DNA from: an uncultured Eubacteriales bacterium
GTDB lineage: Bacteria > Bacillota > Clostridia > TANB77 > CAG-508
Length of the DNA stretch: 64,000 bases
Assembly: GCA_902492015.1 (NCBI GenBank)
Contig: CABUJR010000006.1
Span: forward strand, 62,001 to 126,000
Reading direction: 5' to 3'
The notes under the pieces are model-generated. The model did not search any database. It saw only the letters and a program-made list of their open reading frames with translations, and was not told where the DNA came from. The position numbers and the translations under genes were made by a program. Positions 29,637 to 38,451 of the stretch are shown here, piece after piece. How positions within the stretch are numbered: position 1 is the stretch's first letter; each line of letters starts with the position of its first letter.

Positions 29637-29671
29637 CCCCTTTAATTAAGTTTAAAGGGGACTTTTATTTT
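29637..29671 (+). terminator. Terminator after the GshF-like gene, facing dpaB
   Basis: CCCCTTTAA and TTAAAGGGG form a perfect stem, followed by ACTTTTATTTT. Confidence 0.8.
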
Positions 29672-29699
29672 AGTATAAATATATATAATACTTTTATAT

Positions 29700-30281
29700 T
29701 CATAAAAGTATTGGTTGAATTTGTTCTTTATCTAAAGCATATTCTAGAGTTTTTATAATATATGTCGGATCAAATACTAGAGAATTTGGTTTAGTTATAG
29801 GATTATCTTGTTTAAAAGGCACAAAATAATAATTTTTTCTATTAAGTAATTTGCCAATATTTTCAGCTGAGCCAGATAAAGCATTGTTTGTAGATATAGC
29901 AATTACAACTGGTCTGTTGTTTCTTAAATGAGATTTTACTGCCATAGTAACAGGAGTATCAATAATATCATTTGCAAGTTTAGCTATTGTATTTCCAGAA
30001 CATGGAGCAACAATTAATATGTCAAACATTTTTTTTGGTCCAATAGGTTCTGCTGATTGTATTGAGCTTATTATTTTATGACTTGTTAAGTTTTCTATTT
30101 TATCAATAAAATCCTGAGCTTTTCCAAATTTAGTATCCAAATTATAACTATTAAAACTCATGATTGGAGTAATATCAGTATCTTCAATTTGCTTTATTTT
30201 TTCAAGTTCAAGGATAGTTTTTTCAAAAGTGCAAAAAGAACCTGTTAATGCAAATCCAATTTTTTTACCATTTAATTTCAC
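29700..30281 (-). CDS. spoVFB: Dipicolinate synthase subunit B, without adjacent dpaA
   Basis: 193 residues with a GTG start after GGAGGTG. The flavoprotein-like (Dfp/UbiX fold) sequence has GFALTGSFCTF at the start, and DILIVAPCSGNTIAKLANDI and VIAISTNNALSGSAENIG as in DpaB/SpoVFB. With DpaA it makes dipicolinic acid in the mother cell for spore core dehydration. In B. subtilis and most clostridia with this enzyme dpaA lies directly upstream. Here the upstream gene is a divergent thioesterase, so subunit A must be elsewhere or absent. Confidence 0.88.
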   Translation of the reverse strand: MKLNGKKIGFALTGSFCTFEKTILELEKIKQIEDTDITPIMSFNSYNLDTKFGKAQDFIDKIENLTSHKIISSIQSAEPIGPKKMFDILIVAPCSGNTIAKLANDIIDTPVTMAVKSHLRNNRPVVIAISTNNALSGSAENIGKLLNRKNYYFVPFKQDNPITKPNSLVFDPTYIIKTLEYALDKEQIQPILL

Positions 30282-30564
30282 AAATACACCTCCTTTTTAT
30301 TTATTTAGAGTATATATTTTTATATTCTCTTATATATTTTATGAATTTATGTTAATTAAGTTATAAGCAAAATATAATTCTTTCATATTTTTTATATTAG
30401 AAAAAAGTAATCTTATAATAATTAAATATCGAAAAATTTTATGGGATTAATCATGTTTTTTGCTTGAATCCTAAATTTTATTTTAAGAATTATTCACTTG
30501 TTTTTTTAAAAATAAGATGATATAATTTCATAGATTGTTAAAAATTAATGATTAGAGGTAAATT

Positions 30565-31290
30565 ATGTTTGTAGAACACAAATTTTATGTAGGATTAAGT
30601 GATATAAATCCTTTAAAAGAATTAAATAATACATGTTTATTAAGATATTTAGAAGATACAGCTGGAATACATTCAGAGATAGCAGGATATGGAATTACAG
30701 ATATGAATAAAACAAGAAAAACTTGGATTTTATTATCTTGGAAAGTTAAAATAAATAAAAGACCACTTATTAATGACACTATAAGTGTAAAAACTTGGTC
30801 AAGGTCAATAGATAAGTTTTATGCATATCGTGATTTTGAAGTAAAAAATCAGTATAATGAAATTATTGCAATAATAACTTCTAAATGGGTATTTATAGAT
30901 ATAGATAAAAGAAAATTAATAAAGGTTTCTGAAGATGTTGCAAAAAGATATGAAACAGAGACTGAAACAGCAGTTTTTGAAGAAAAAGATTTAGAAAAAT
31001 TATCAGAACCTAAAGAATATTCTAGCAGTATTTTATTTAAAATTACTAGAAACATGATAGATTTAAATAAACATCTTCATAATATATATTATTTAGATAT
31101 TGCAAAAGAAGCTTTGCCAGAGGAAATTGCTTTTGGAAATGAATTAAATAATTTTGAAATCATGTATAAAAAAGAGATAAAACTAGGAGAAACAGTTAAA
31201 GCTTTATATAGTTTTGAAAATGGATATCATTATGTAACAATAAAAAGTGAAGACGAAAGTACTATACATTCAATAATAAGACTAAAATAA
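30565..31290 (+). CDS. Acyl-ACP thioesterase
   Basis: 241 residues, a double hot-dog protein of the FatA/FatB type (PF01643). The N-terminal half has TWILLSWKVKINKRP and VKTWSRSIDKFYAYRDFEV. The C-terminal half has the catalytic-type DLNKHLHNIYYLDIA. It releases fatty acids from acyl carrier protein. It is preceded by TTAGAGGTAAATT and transcribed divergently from dpaB. Confidence 0.88.
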   Translation: MFVEHKFYVGLSDINPLKELNNTCLLRYLEDTAGIHSEIAGYGITDMNKTRKTWILLSWKVKINKRPLINDTISVKTWSRSIDKFYAYRDFEVKNQYNEIIAIITSKWVFIDIDKRKLIKVSEDVAKRYETETETAVFEEKDLEKLSEPKEYSSSILFKITRNMIDLNKHLHNIYYLDIAKEALPEEIAFGNELNNFEIMYKKEIKLGETVKALYSFENGYHYVTIKSEDESTIHSIIRLK

Positions 31291-31386
31291 ATTATAGACA
31301 TGATTAAAAGAAAATTTAATTTATGAATGTAAAATAATACTTAATAATAAAACTTATAAACAAAAGAATTTTAGAGGGATTTAAAT

Positions 31387-32037
31387 ATGAAATATAAAAT
31401 AGATAGTATTAAAAAATTTTTAAGAAAAAATCTGAGATGGATTATATTATTTGTATGCATGCTAATATTTTTAGAAACAGCAGAAGATGTTTTTGAAAAT
31501 GAAATAATGAAAAGAGATATTATAGGTTATAACTTAATATCAACATATTTAATGTCAGATTTTATTACACCAATAGCAAAATTTATTACAAATCTTGGAG
31601 GAGCAATATTTTTAATATCTTTAGCGACAATACTGTTTATAGTAATAAAAAATAAAAGAATAGGAATTTGCATATATCTTAACTTATTTATTGTTACCAG
31701 TTTAAATTTAATTTTAAAAAATATAGTACAAAGACCTAGACCAACAGAATATAGATTGATAAATGAGTCAGGCTATAGTTTTCCATCAGGACATTCCATG
31801 GCAAGTGCTGCTTTTTATGGTTTTTTAATTTATCTAATATATAAAAAAATAGAAAATAGAAAATTAAAAATAACATTAATAACAATACTTAGTTTATTAA
31901 TATTATTAATAGGAACAAGTAGAATATATTTAGGTGTTCATTATACGAGTGATGTTTTTGCTGGATTTTGTGTTTCAATATCTTATCTTGTAATATATAC
32001 AAATATAATAGATGATTTTATAAATAAAAAGAATTAA
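31387..32037 (+). CDS. PAP2-family membrane phosphatase
   Basis: 216 residues with about five or six hydrophobic helices. The three PAP2 motifs are present in order: KNIVQRPRP, YSFPSGHSMASA and SRIYLGVHYTSDV. It likely dephosphorylates a lipid phosphate such as undecaprenyl pyrophosphate or phosphatidate. AGAGGG precedes the ATG. Confidence 0.9.
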   Translation: MKYKIDSIKKFLRKNLRWIILFVCMLIFLETAEDVFENEIMKRDIIGYNLISTYLMSDFITPIAKFITNLGGAIFLISLATILFIVIKNKRIGICIYLNLFIVTSLNLILKNIVQRPRPTEYRLINESGYSFPSGHSMASAAFYGFLIYLIYKKIENRKLKITLITILSLLILLIGTSRIYLGVHYTSDVFAGFCVSISYLVIYTNIIDDFINKKN

Positions 32038-32041
32038 TATA

Positions 32042-32117
32042 AAGAAGATATTTTATACAATAACTCTTTTATACTAAACTTTATAAAAATGAGTTATTTA
32101 TAATATATCTTTTTTTA
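32042..32117 (+). terminator. Long terminator-like hairpin after the PAP2 gene
   Basis: AATAACTC pairs with GAGTTATT, and the outer AGATAT pairs with ATATCT, with a T7 run after the right arm. The loop is about 20 bases. Confidence 0.55.
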
Positions 32118-32130
32118 TACGAAATAAAAG

Positions 32131-32181
32131 CGAACATTTTTTTGTTTAATTATTGACTTTTAATAATACTCATGATAAAAT
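32131..32181 (+). promoter_or_regulatory. dinB promoter with LexA-like box
   Basis: CGAACATTTTTTTG (32131-32144) matches 12 of 14 positions of the B. subtilis LexA consensus CGAACRNRYGTTYG. It is followed by TTGACT (32153-32158) and a GATAAAA -10 region. SOS control of dinB is well known in Firmicutes, which supports the assignment. Confidence 0.5.
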
Positions 32182-32218
32182 CCCAATATAGGAACTAATG
32201 TTTGTATAGGAGAGAAAA

Positions 32219-33436
32219 TTGGAAAGACAAATTTTGCATGTAGATGTTAATAATGCTTTTTTATCTTGGACAGCTGTTAATATGTTAAAAAATGGCTATC
32301 CAATAGATATTAGAACAATTCCATCTATAATTGGAGGAGATGAAGAAAGACGTTCAGGAATTGTACTTGCTAAAAGTCCAGTTGCCAAAAAATTCGGAAT
32401 AGTAACAGGAGAACCAATATATTTTGCAAAGAAAAAATGCAATAAATTAGAAATTTTTCAAGGTGATTTTGAAGTTTTTAATAAATATTCTAATGATTTA
32501 TATAATTTACTTTTAGAATATACAGATAAAATAGAAAGATTCAGTATAGATGAATGTTTTTTAGACTTAACAGAATTTTTGCAAGGTAGAAGATTGATAG
32601 ATATTGCAAAAGAAATCAATTCTAGAGTTGAAAAAGAATTAGGATTTACTGTAAATGTTGGTGTTTCAACAAATAAATTATTAGCAAAAATGGCTTCAGA
32701 TTTTGAAAAGCCAAATAAAGTACATACATTATACGAATATGAGATAGAAGATAAAATGTGGCTACTACCTGTATCTGAATTGTTTATGATAGGCAGAAAA
32801 ACAGTTCCAAAATTACATAATTTAAGAATAAAAACCATAGGAGATTTAGCAAAAACAAATAAAGATATTTTAATAAAACGTTTTGGAAAACATGGATTGC
32901 TAATGTGGAACTATGCAAATGGAATAGATGATGAAGAGGTAAATTCTAAAATAGAAGCACCAAAAAGTATAGGTAATTCTGTGACTTTGCCAAAAGATAT
33001 TTCAGGTCTAGAAGATATATATAAAATTGTAATAGCTTTGTGTGAGCAAGTTTCATATAGATTAAGAAAACATAATTTAACAGCAAATACAATAAGTGTG
33101 CAACTTAGAACTAAAGACTTTAAAGATTATTCTCACCAAAGACCATTAAACTATTCTACAGCATCAACAAAAGAACTTTTAAAAATAGCAAAAGAAATTT
33201 TAACAGAGATGTATAAAGATGAACCTATAAGGCTTGTAGGAGTGAGAGCTGATAATTTAGAAAATAAAGATGAAGTACAATTATCATTTTTTCAAAATGA
33301 TAATAAACAAGAAAAAATAGATAAAGTTTTAGATAATTTAAAAAACCAATATGGATATGGAATAGTAACTAGAGCAGGAGATTTAGAAATAAAAAATATT
33401 GTAAAAGGCAAGGATAAAAAATTTAAAAACAAGTAG
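32219..33436 (+). CDS. dinB: DNA polymerase IV (Y-family)
   Basis: 405 residues with a TTG start after TAGGAGAG. The catalytic palm has LHVDVNNAFLSW and FSIDECFLDLTEF, carrying the metal-binding Asp/Glu residues. NVGVSTNKLLAKMASDFEKP and a helix-hairpin-helix near MIGRKTVPKL follow. It is an error-prone polymerase for lesion bypass. The C-terminus has QLSFFQND, which resembles a sliding-clamp binding motif. Confidence 0.92.
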   Translation: MERQILHVDVNNAFLSWTAVNMLKNGYPIDIRTIPSIIGGDEERRSGIVLAKSPVAKKFGIVTGEPIYFAKKKCNKLEIFQGDFEVFNKYSNDLYNLLLEYTDKIERFSIDECFLDLTEFLQGRRLIDIAKEINSRVEKELGFTVNVGVSTNKLLAKMASDFEKPNKVHTLYEYEIEDKMWLLPVSELFMIGRKTVPKLHNLRIKTIGDLAKTNKDILIKRFGKHGLLMWNYANGIDDEEVNSKIEAPKSIGNSVTLPKDISGLEDIYKIVIALCEQVSYRLRKHNLTANTISVQLRTKDFKDYSHQRPLNYSTASTKELLKIAKEILTEMYKDEPIRLVGVRADNLENKDEVQLSFFQNDNKQEKIDKVLDNLKNQYGYGIVTRAGDLEIKNIVKGKDKKFKNK

Positions 33437-33532
33437 TACAATTCTACTAACAAATTTTGTGCAAAGTTATTGTAACTAAAATAAATTATATATATAATAA
33501 TAATATAAATTATATTTAAAAAGGAGCCACAA

Positions 33533-34534
33533 ATGATAGAACCAGACGAAAATCCAGAGTTTGTAAATGATTTTTTAGCATATAGTTTAACAATATTAAA
33601 TAAATCTCAAAATTCAGTTAAAGAATACAACTATGATATTGCACATTTCTTGAAATTTATTAAATTTAAGTATAAATTAACAGATGTTAAAGATGAAGAA
33701 TTTATTAAAATAATAAAAATAAATGATTTTGATTTAGATACTTTAAAAAGAGTAACTTTACAGGATATTCATGCATTTTTGCAATATTTAAAAATATGTT
33801 ATCAAAGTAAACCAGCAACTCTTGCTAGAAAAGCTTCTACTATACGAATATTTTTTAAATATATGTGTAATAAAACTAAAAAAATTCCAACAAATCCTGC
33901 ACAAGATTTAGAAACTCCTAAAATCGGGCAAAGATTACCTAAATATCTTACATTAGAACAAAGTAAAGAATTATTGGAAACAGCAGCTAAACCAAACGCT
34001 TCTCATGGTAATCATGATAATACAGAAAGAAATTTTGCAATGATAACATTGCTTTTAAATTGTGGTTTGCGTTTATCGGAACTTATAGGAATAAATATTA
34101 GTGATATAGATTTTGAAAATAATAAACTTAATGTTATAGGAAAAGGTAATAAAGAAAGAACGATTTATTTAAATAATGCTTGTATAAAAGCAATTAATTC
34201 CTATTTGGCTGTTAGACAAAATGATAGAGTAAAATTTAATTCAAAAGATGCATTGTTTTTAAGTGAACAAAACAAAAGAATAAGCAGAAGAACAGTTCAG
34301 TATATTATAAAACAAGAATTAAAACTTGCAGGAATTGAAAAAGCAGATAAATATTCTGTACATAAATTAAGACACACAGCAGCAACATTGATGTATAAAT
34401 ATGGAAATGTAGATATTAGAGCTTTACAAGAATTGTTAGGGCATGAATCTATTTCTACTACTCAAATTTATACTCATGTAGATAACGAACAAATAAGGAG
34501 TGCTGTTGAAAACAATCCATTAGCAGATATGTAA
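33533..34534 (+). CDS. Xer-type tyrosine recombinase
   Basis: 333 residues. An N-terminal SAM-like core-binding domain (about 8-125) precedes the catalytic domain. The catalytic residues are all visible: Arg in CGLRLSELIG, Lys in GKGNKERTIYL, HxxR in HKLRHTAA, His in LLGHESIS and the nucleophilic Tyr in TQIYTHV. The size and lack of mobile-element genes around it point to a XerC/XerD-like chromosome dimer recombinase. It lies 0.5 kb from the gene desert where coding direction flips, consistent with a terminus-proximal locus. Confidence 0.88.
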   Translation: MIEPDENPEFVNDFLAYSLTILNKSQNSVKEYNYDIAHFLKFIKFKYKLTDVKDEEFIKIIKINDFDLDTLKRVTLQDIHAFLQYLKICYQSKPATLARKASTIRIFFKYMCNKTKKIPTNPAQDLETPKIGQRLPKYLTLEQSKELLETAAKPNASHGNHDNTERNFAMITLLLNCGLRLSELIGINISDIDFENNKLNVIGKGNKERTIYLNNACIKAINSYLAVRQNDRVKFNSKDALFLSEQNKRISRRTVQYIIKQELKLAGIEKADKYSVHKLRHTAATLMYKYGNVDIRALQELLGHESISTTQIYTHVDNEQIRSAVENNPLADM

Positions 34535-34537
34535 TTA

Positions 34538-34573
34538 TAGAGAGAAAATAAAAAATATATTCTCTAAAAATTT
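34538..34573 (+). terminator. Weak terminator-like hairpin
   Basis: TAGAGAGAA and TTCTCTA pair around an AT loop, followed by AAAAATTT rather than a T run. Confidence 0.3.
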
Positions 34574-34614
34574 AGCATTGTTTTAGAAAAATAGTAATTA
34601 AAAAGTGAAATGAA

Positions 34615-35031
34615 ATGTTGAACATAGAATACATAGAAAATGCGAATAAAGAAATTTACAAAATAATAGATGAAGAATTTAATAAATTTGCTACTAAAAA
34701 TGAAGTTATTTGTAATTATAAGCCATTTTCTTTTATTGCTAAAGAAAATAATAAAATTGTTGGAATTATAACAGGAAATTCATATTATAAAGAAATTTAT
34801 ATATCTGATTTAATTGTATTGGAAGAGTATAGAAATAAACATATTGGAAGTAAACTAATAGAAAAAGTTGAAAATTACTTTAGAAATAAAGAATTTGAAA
34901 ATATAAATTTAACTACTTATGCTTTTCAAGCTCCTGAATTTTACCAAAAGTGTGGCTATAAAATAGAATTCGTCAGAAGAAATAAAGAAAATCCAAAACT
35001 TGATAAATATTATTTAATTAAATATTTTTAA
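34615..35031 (+). CDS. GNAT family N-acetyltransferase
   Basis: 138 residues, a compact single GNAT domain. The acetyl-CoA loop is in VLEEYRNKHIGSKLIEKV, preceded by the beta-4 strand YISDLIV. A late aromatic segment, AFQAPEFYQKCGY, contains the conserved Tyr. The substrate is unknown. It is the last + strand gene before the 1.4-kb gene desert. Confidence 0.85.
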   Translation: MLNIEYIENANKEIYKIIDEEFNKFATKNEVICNYKPFSFIAKENNKIVGIITGNSYYKEIYISDLIVLEEYRNKHIGSKLIEKVENYFRNKEFENINLTTYAFQAPEFYQKCGYKIEFVRRNKENPKLDKYYLIKYF

Positions 35032-35222
35032 TAATATAAAAATAGTATGTTTTTAGAACATGTAATTTTATTATTTATATAAAAGAGGTAGAGTAGGGGG
35101 AATAGTACATTTTTAATATATAAAAAATATGAAAATATATTAAAAAATTTTGTGCAATCTCTTAAAAAATTTTTTTAATAATTTAGTAAAAAGAAATTTT
35201 AAGAACTAAAATTAATTTACAG

Positions 35223-35288
35223 AATTTTATAGAATATAATTTTTAAATTTTACAAAATTTTATAGAATATAATTTTTAAATTTTACAA
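35223..35288. repeat. 33-bp tandem direct repeat (two copies, third partial)
   Basis: Positions 35223-35255 and 35256-35288 are identical 33-mers starting AATTTTATAGAATATAAT. A partial copy, AAATTTTATAGAATTTATAT, starts near 35351. Confidence 0.85.
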
Positions 35289-35331
35289 ATAATTAATAAT
35301 TTTAAAATTATAATTTCATAATATCAAAAAG

Positions 35332-35345
35332 CGAACATTTGTTGT
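35332..35345. promoter_or_regulatory. Isolated LexA-like box
   Basis: CGAACATTTGTTGT shares the 12-mer AAGCGAACATTT with the box upstream of dinB, and has GAAC-N4-GTTG spacing as in Firmicute SOS boxes. No gene start is near it. Confidence 0.35.
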
Positions 35346-36465
35346 TTTGTAAATTTTATAGAATTTATATAATATTCTAATTAAAAATTATCGTTTTGTT
35401 AAATTTAAAATCGATTTTAAGCAATTTTAATTATTGAATAATAAAATTAATCGTTATTATATAAAATTTGATTTTAATGAATTATATTTTTAGATTTATA
35501 TAAATTCAAATTGCATAATTAAATTTTATATTTTGTCTAATTCTATAAATTTATATAACAATTACAATAACTGTATTACAATATAAAATTATACAAAATA
35601 ATGACCTTCTAAAATCAAATTTAAGCTGTTTTTATTTTTAGGTCGACAAATTACTTGTTTGAAAATTAAAGCTAAATAGTGATTTTAGAAAATCATATTA
35701 AAAATGTAGATTTTTATAAAGAAATCATGGATATATATAAATATACAAAAAAAGCCTAAAAAGTGCTAAAAATACGACGCACGAGAATCGATTTTAAGGC
35801 GTTTTTAAAAATTAGCCATATAGTTTGTTGTCTATAAAATACGGCAAATATAGAGAATTAGTCATTTTTGAGATTTTTGAAAAAATATAAATATAAATTC
35901 AATATATAAATATGAAAATTATAATTAGAAAAAATTATAGATATAAATTTAAATTCTAATAAATAAAAATAATATAGTAATGAAATTATATAAGTAAAAC
36001 AAAAAATGTTTTAAAATTGATTTTAGCAAATCATATAAATATTATAGTAATAATTAGTAATGAATATGAAATAAAAATATAATAATAAAATAAAGTTATA
36101 TAAATGAATATTAGTATATAATAAACAGCTAAAAGCCTTGAAATAACAGAAGTATAGGTTTATAGTTGTTTTATATATTAGTCCTACTCCTTTTTGCACA
36201 AAACTTTGATTTTGCGCAATGTTATATATAATAAAAATACCTTCAAAATTGTTTTAACCCTCTATTCTCCGCTTATTATATAGAATAAATATTAATATTT
36301 TTTATAATAAAATAAAATTACTTTTTAATTTTATTTGTTTCATTTTATTTTACCTAAAATTCCTAATGTAAATTAAACACCTCTACTTTCCCTATTTGTT
36401 ATTTGTATAACTTTGCATATATTTAATAATTATATATTCTCATTTTATATTTTACTAATTTTTAA

Positions 36466-36501
36466 CAAAAAGCCCCAAGTCAGTATGACTCAGGGCTTTT
36501 T
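36466..36501 (-). terminator. Terminator of the foreign ftsH
   Basis: AAAAAGCCC and GGGCTTTTT with inner AGTCA/TGACT pairing. Read on the minus strand it ends in GGGGCTTTTTG. It is more GC-rich than the terminators of native genes. Confidence 0.85.
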
Positions 36502-36505
36502 GCAG

Positions 36506-36518
36506 TTTATAGGGTGAT
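36506..36518. repeat. Left copy of a 13-bp inverted repeat flanking ftsH
   Basis: TTTATAGGGTGAT abuts the ftsH stop codon. Its exact reverse complement lies at 38416-38428 in the ftsH 5' leader. Confidence 0.85.
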
Positions 36519-38369
36519 TTACTTAACGGTATTACCTACCGAAGCATTTTTCTTATATTCTGTAAATAGTGAATCTAGCTCATCTCCCATTACTGTTTCT
36601 TGATCTAAAAGAAGTTTTGTAAGTGCTTTTGTGAGTTCCATATTTCCGTTGATAAGCTCTATCGCCTTCTTTTCAGACTCTTTAAGGATACTTGCCACTT
36701 TATTCCAGATTGCGTCAAGAGTATGTTGACCCAGATAATCGGTACTTGGTGCATCATCTCTAAATGATATAGGTCCTAACTCCTCGTCCATACCATACTG
36801 CATAACCATCCTTCGAGCTTTTTCTGTAGCAACTTCAAGATCGTTTGAAGCTCCTGTAGAGATATCTCCGATTAAGATTGATTCAGCAGCTCTACCAGCA
36901 AGCAAAACAATTAAACTTTCAGTAAATTCCTGTTTGCTGATATATTGTTTATCCTCTGTGCTTTCATGCATAGTGTATCCACCAGCAGTTCCTCTGGGAA
37001 CGATTGATATTTCCTTTACATTTGACTGCGTTGGAAGTAACTTGCCAACTATTGCGTGTCCTGATTCATGAACTGCAGTAATTTTTCTTTCTTTTTCTGA
37101 GATAATTCTTCCAGTTTTCTGAAGTCCTACTAATAATTTCTTTTGGGCTTCATCAATATCAGATTTATGAATAATCTCATGATTGTTCCTTGCAGCCATG
37201 AGAGCGGACTCATTAAGCAAATTCTCAAGTTCTGCACCTGAATATCCCGCTGTGTTACACGCAATTCTATAGAAATCCACATCCTCGTAGAATTTCTTGT
37301 TTCTGGCATGCACGTGTAGAATTTCCATTCTACCTTTTACATCAGGCAAATTCACAGTAACTTTTCTGTCGAATCTACCGGGCCTTACTAATGCAGGATC
37401 TAAGCTATCAAAGCGGTTGGTAGCACCAAGAATCACTATATCGGTTCTGTCCTTAAAGCCATCAAGTTCGATTAACAGCTGTTCGAGAGTTTGATTTCTC
37501 TCGTCATTGCTGTCTCCTCGTTTTGCTCCTATAGAATCAATTTCATCAATGAAAATGATACATGGAGCTTGCTTTCTGGCTTCTTTGAACAATCCTCTAA
37601 TACGTTGAGCTCCAACTCCAACATATTTTTCTACGAACTCTGAACCAGATACAGCAAGATATGCTACATCTGCTTCACCAGCCACAGCCTTTGCAAGTAA
37701 TGTTTTACCAGTTCCAGGGTTTCCTGAAAGAAGTATTCCTCTAGGGATTTTTGCACCTAACTTTAAATATTTATCAGGATTTTTGATGAAGTCAACAACT
37801 TCCTCTAATTCTTTCTTTTCTTCGTCTAATGCTGCAACATCTGAGAACCGAACATCACTTTTGGTAAGTTTTTCCATAAAGTTAATGTCAGTATTTAGAA
37901 CATTTGCAAAACTTAGAAAGTTAGAATTATCTGATTTTTTATTATTTCCTGTAAATTGTTTCGTTAGATATTTAAGCCCCATGATAAGAGCTGATCCCAA
38001 GTATACTGAAGCTACCAGAGTTAACAAGAAACCTAATATCAAATCACTAATGCTTGATTCTTCAGGTATTACTTCTAAATTTACAGGATTACCATAATAG
38101 ATAATTTCATCCTGTATAAAATTTAGAAAAACCTCCTCATTTGGAACTTCAGCCATTACTATTGTGTTATCAAGTAGTATTGCATTCACTAAGCTATCTC
38201 CCTCTTGTAGCTCAACAGAAGCAACTTTTTCTGATTCTATTAAGCTAATAAAGTCAGAGTATGACACGCTAACAGGCTTGGTTTTGGTTGGTGAATTTAA
38301 AAGCCGTACTCCTGCAAAGATAAGAAGTGCGATTAAACCCATAAATGCTACAATTTTTAATTTTTTCAT
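36519..38369 (-). CDS. ftsH: FtsH-type ATP-dependent membrane metalloprotease, foreign composition
   Basis: 616 residues, normal FtsH length. TM1 (about 5-23), an extracytoplasmic FtsH_ext segment (SVSYSDFISLIES) and TM2 (about 108-132) are followed by the AAA module with Walker A GNPGTGKT, Walker B CIIFIDEIDSIG and an SRH ending in RPGRFDRK. The protease has HESGH as zinc site and a distal zinc-ligand region near SNDLEVATEKARRM. It degrades membrane and short-lived proteins. Its codon use is clearly more GC-rich than its neighbours, and it has in-frame CGG codons (DVR, GVR) that native genes avoid. It sits alone at the edge of the gene desert, so recent acquisition is likely. A housekeeping ftsH probably exists elsewhere. 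Confidence 0.93.
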   Translation of the reverse strand: MKKLKIVAFMGLIALLIFAGVRLLNSPTKTKPVSVSYSDFISLIESEKVASVELQEGDSLVNAILLDNTIVMAEVPNEEVFLNFIQDEIIYYGNPVNLEVIPEESSISDLILGFLLTLVASVYLGSALIMGLKYLTKQFTGNNKKSDNSNFLSFANVLNTDINFMEKLTKSDVRFSDVAALDEEKKELEEVVDFIKNPDKYLKLGAKIPRGILLSGNPGTGKTLLAKAVAGEADVAYLAVSGSEFVEKYVGVGAQRIRGLFKEARKQAPCIIFIDEIDSIGAKRGDSNDERNQTLEQLLIELDGFKDRTDIVILGATNRFDSLDPALVRPGRFDRKVTVNLPDVKGRMEILHVHARNKKFYEDVDFYRIACNTAGYSGAELENLLNESALMAARNNHEIIHKSDIDEAQKKLLVGLQKTGRIISEKERKITAVHESGHAIVGKLLPTQSNVKEISIVPRGTAGGYTMHESTEDKQYISKQEFTESLIVLLAGRAAESILIGDISTGASNDLEVATEKARRMVMQYGMDEELGPISFRDDAPSTDYLGQHTLDAIWNKVASILKESEKKAIELINGNMELTKALTKLLLDQETVMGDELDSLFTEYKKNASVGNTVK

Positions 38370-38403
38370 GAAAGTCTCTCCTTTTCTTTTCTTTATTGTA
38401 GTT

Positions 38404-38440
38404 CACATTGCAGCTATCACCCTATAAAATTTTCAATGTG
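38404..38440 (-). promoter_or_regulatory. Hairpin in the ftsH 5' leader
   Basis: CACATTG (38404-38410) and CAATGTG (38434-38440) close a 23-base loop that contains the TTTATAGGGTGAT sequence. Confidence 0.5.
38416..38428. repeat. Right copy of the 13-bp inverted repeat flanking ftsH
   Basis: ATCACCCTATAAA is the exact reverse complement of 36506-36518. In the transcript the 5' leader and the sequence just after the stop codon are therefore complementary. Confidence 0.85.
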
Positions 38441-38451
38441 CTAACTTTCAT

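Larger units (their letters stand above)
35032..36465. other. 1.4-kb extremely AT-rich gene desert at the coding-direction switch
   Basis: No open frame with a ribosome binding site. The stretch holds a 33-bp tandem repeat, an isolated LexA-like box, two copies of a GAATCGATTTTAAG-like motif (35408 and 35794) and short TTTTGTGCAA motifs in both orientations (about 35149, and its complement at about 36195). Upstream genes are + and downstream genes are -. It could be the replication terminus region or a decayed insertion; neither is proven. Confidence 0.55.
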
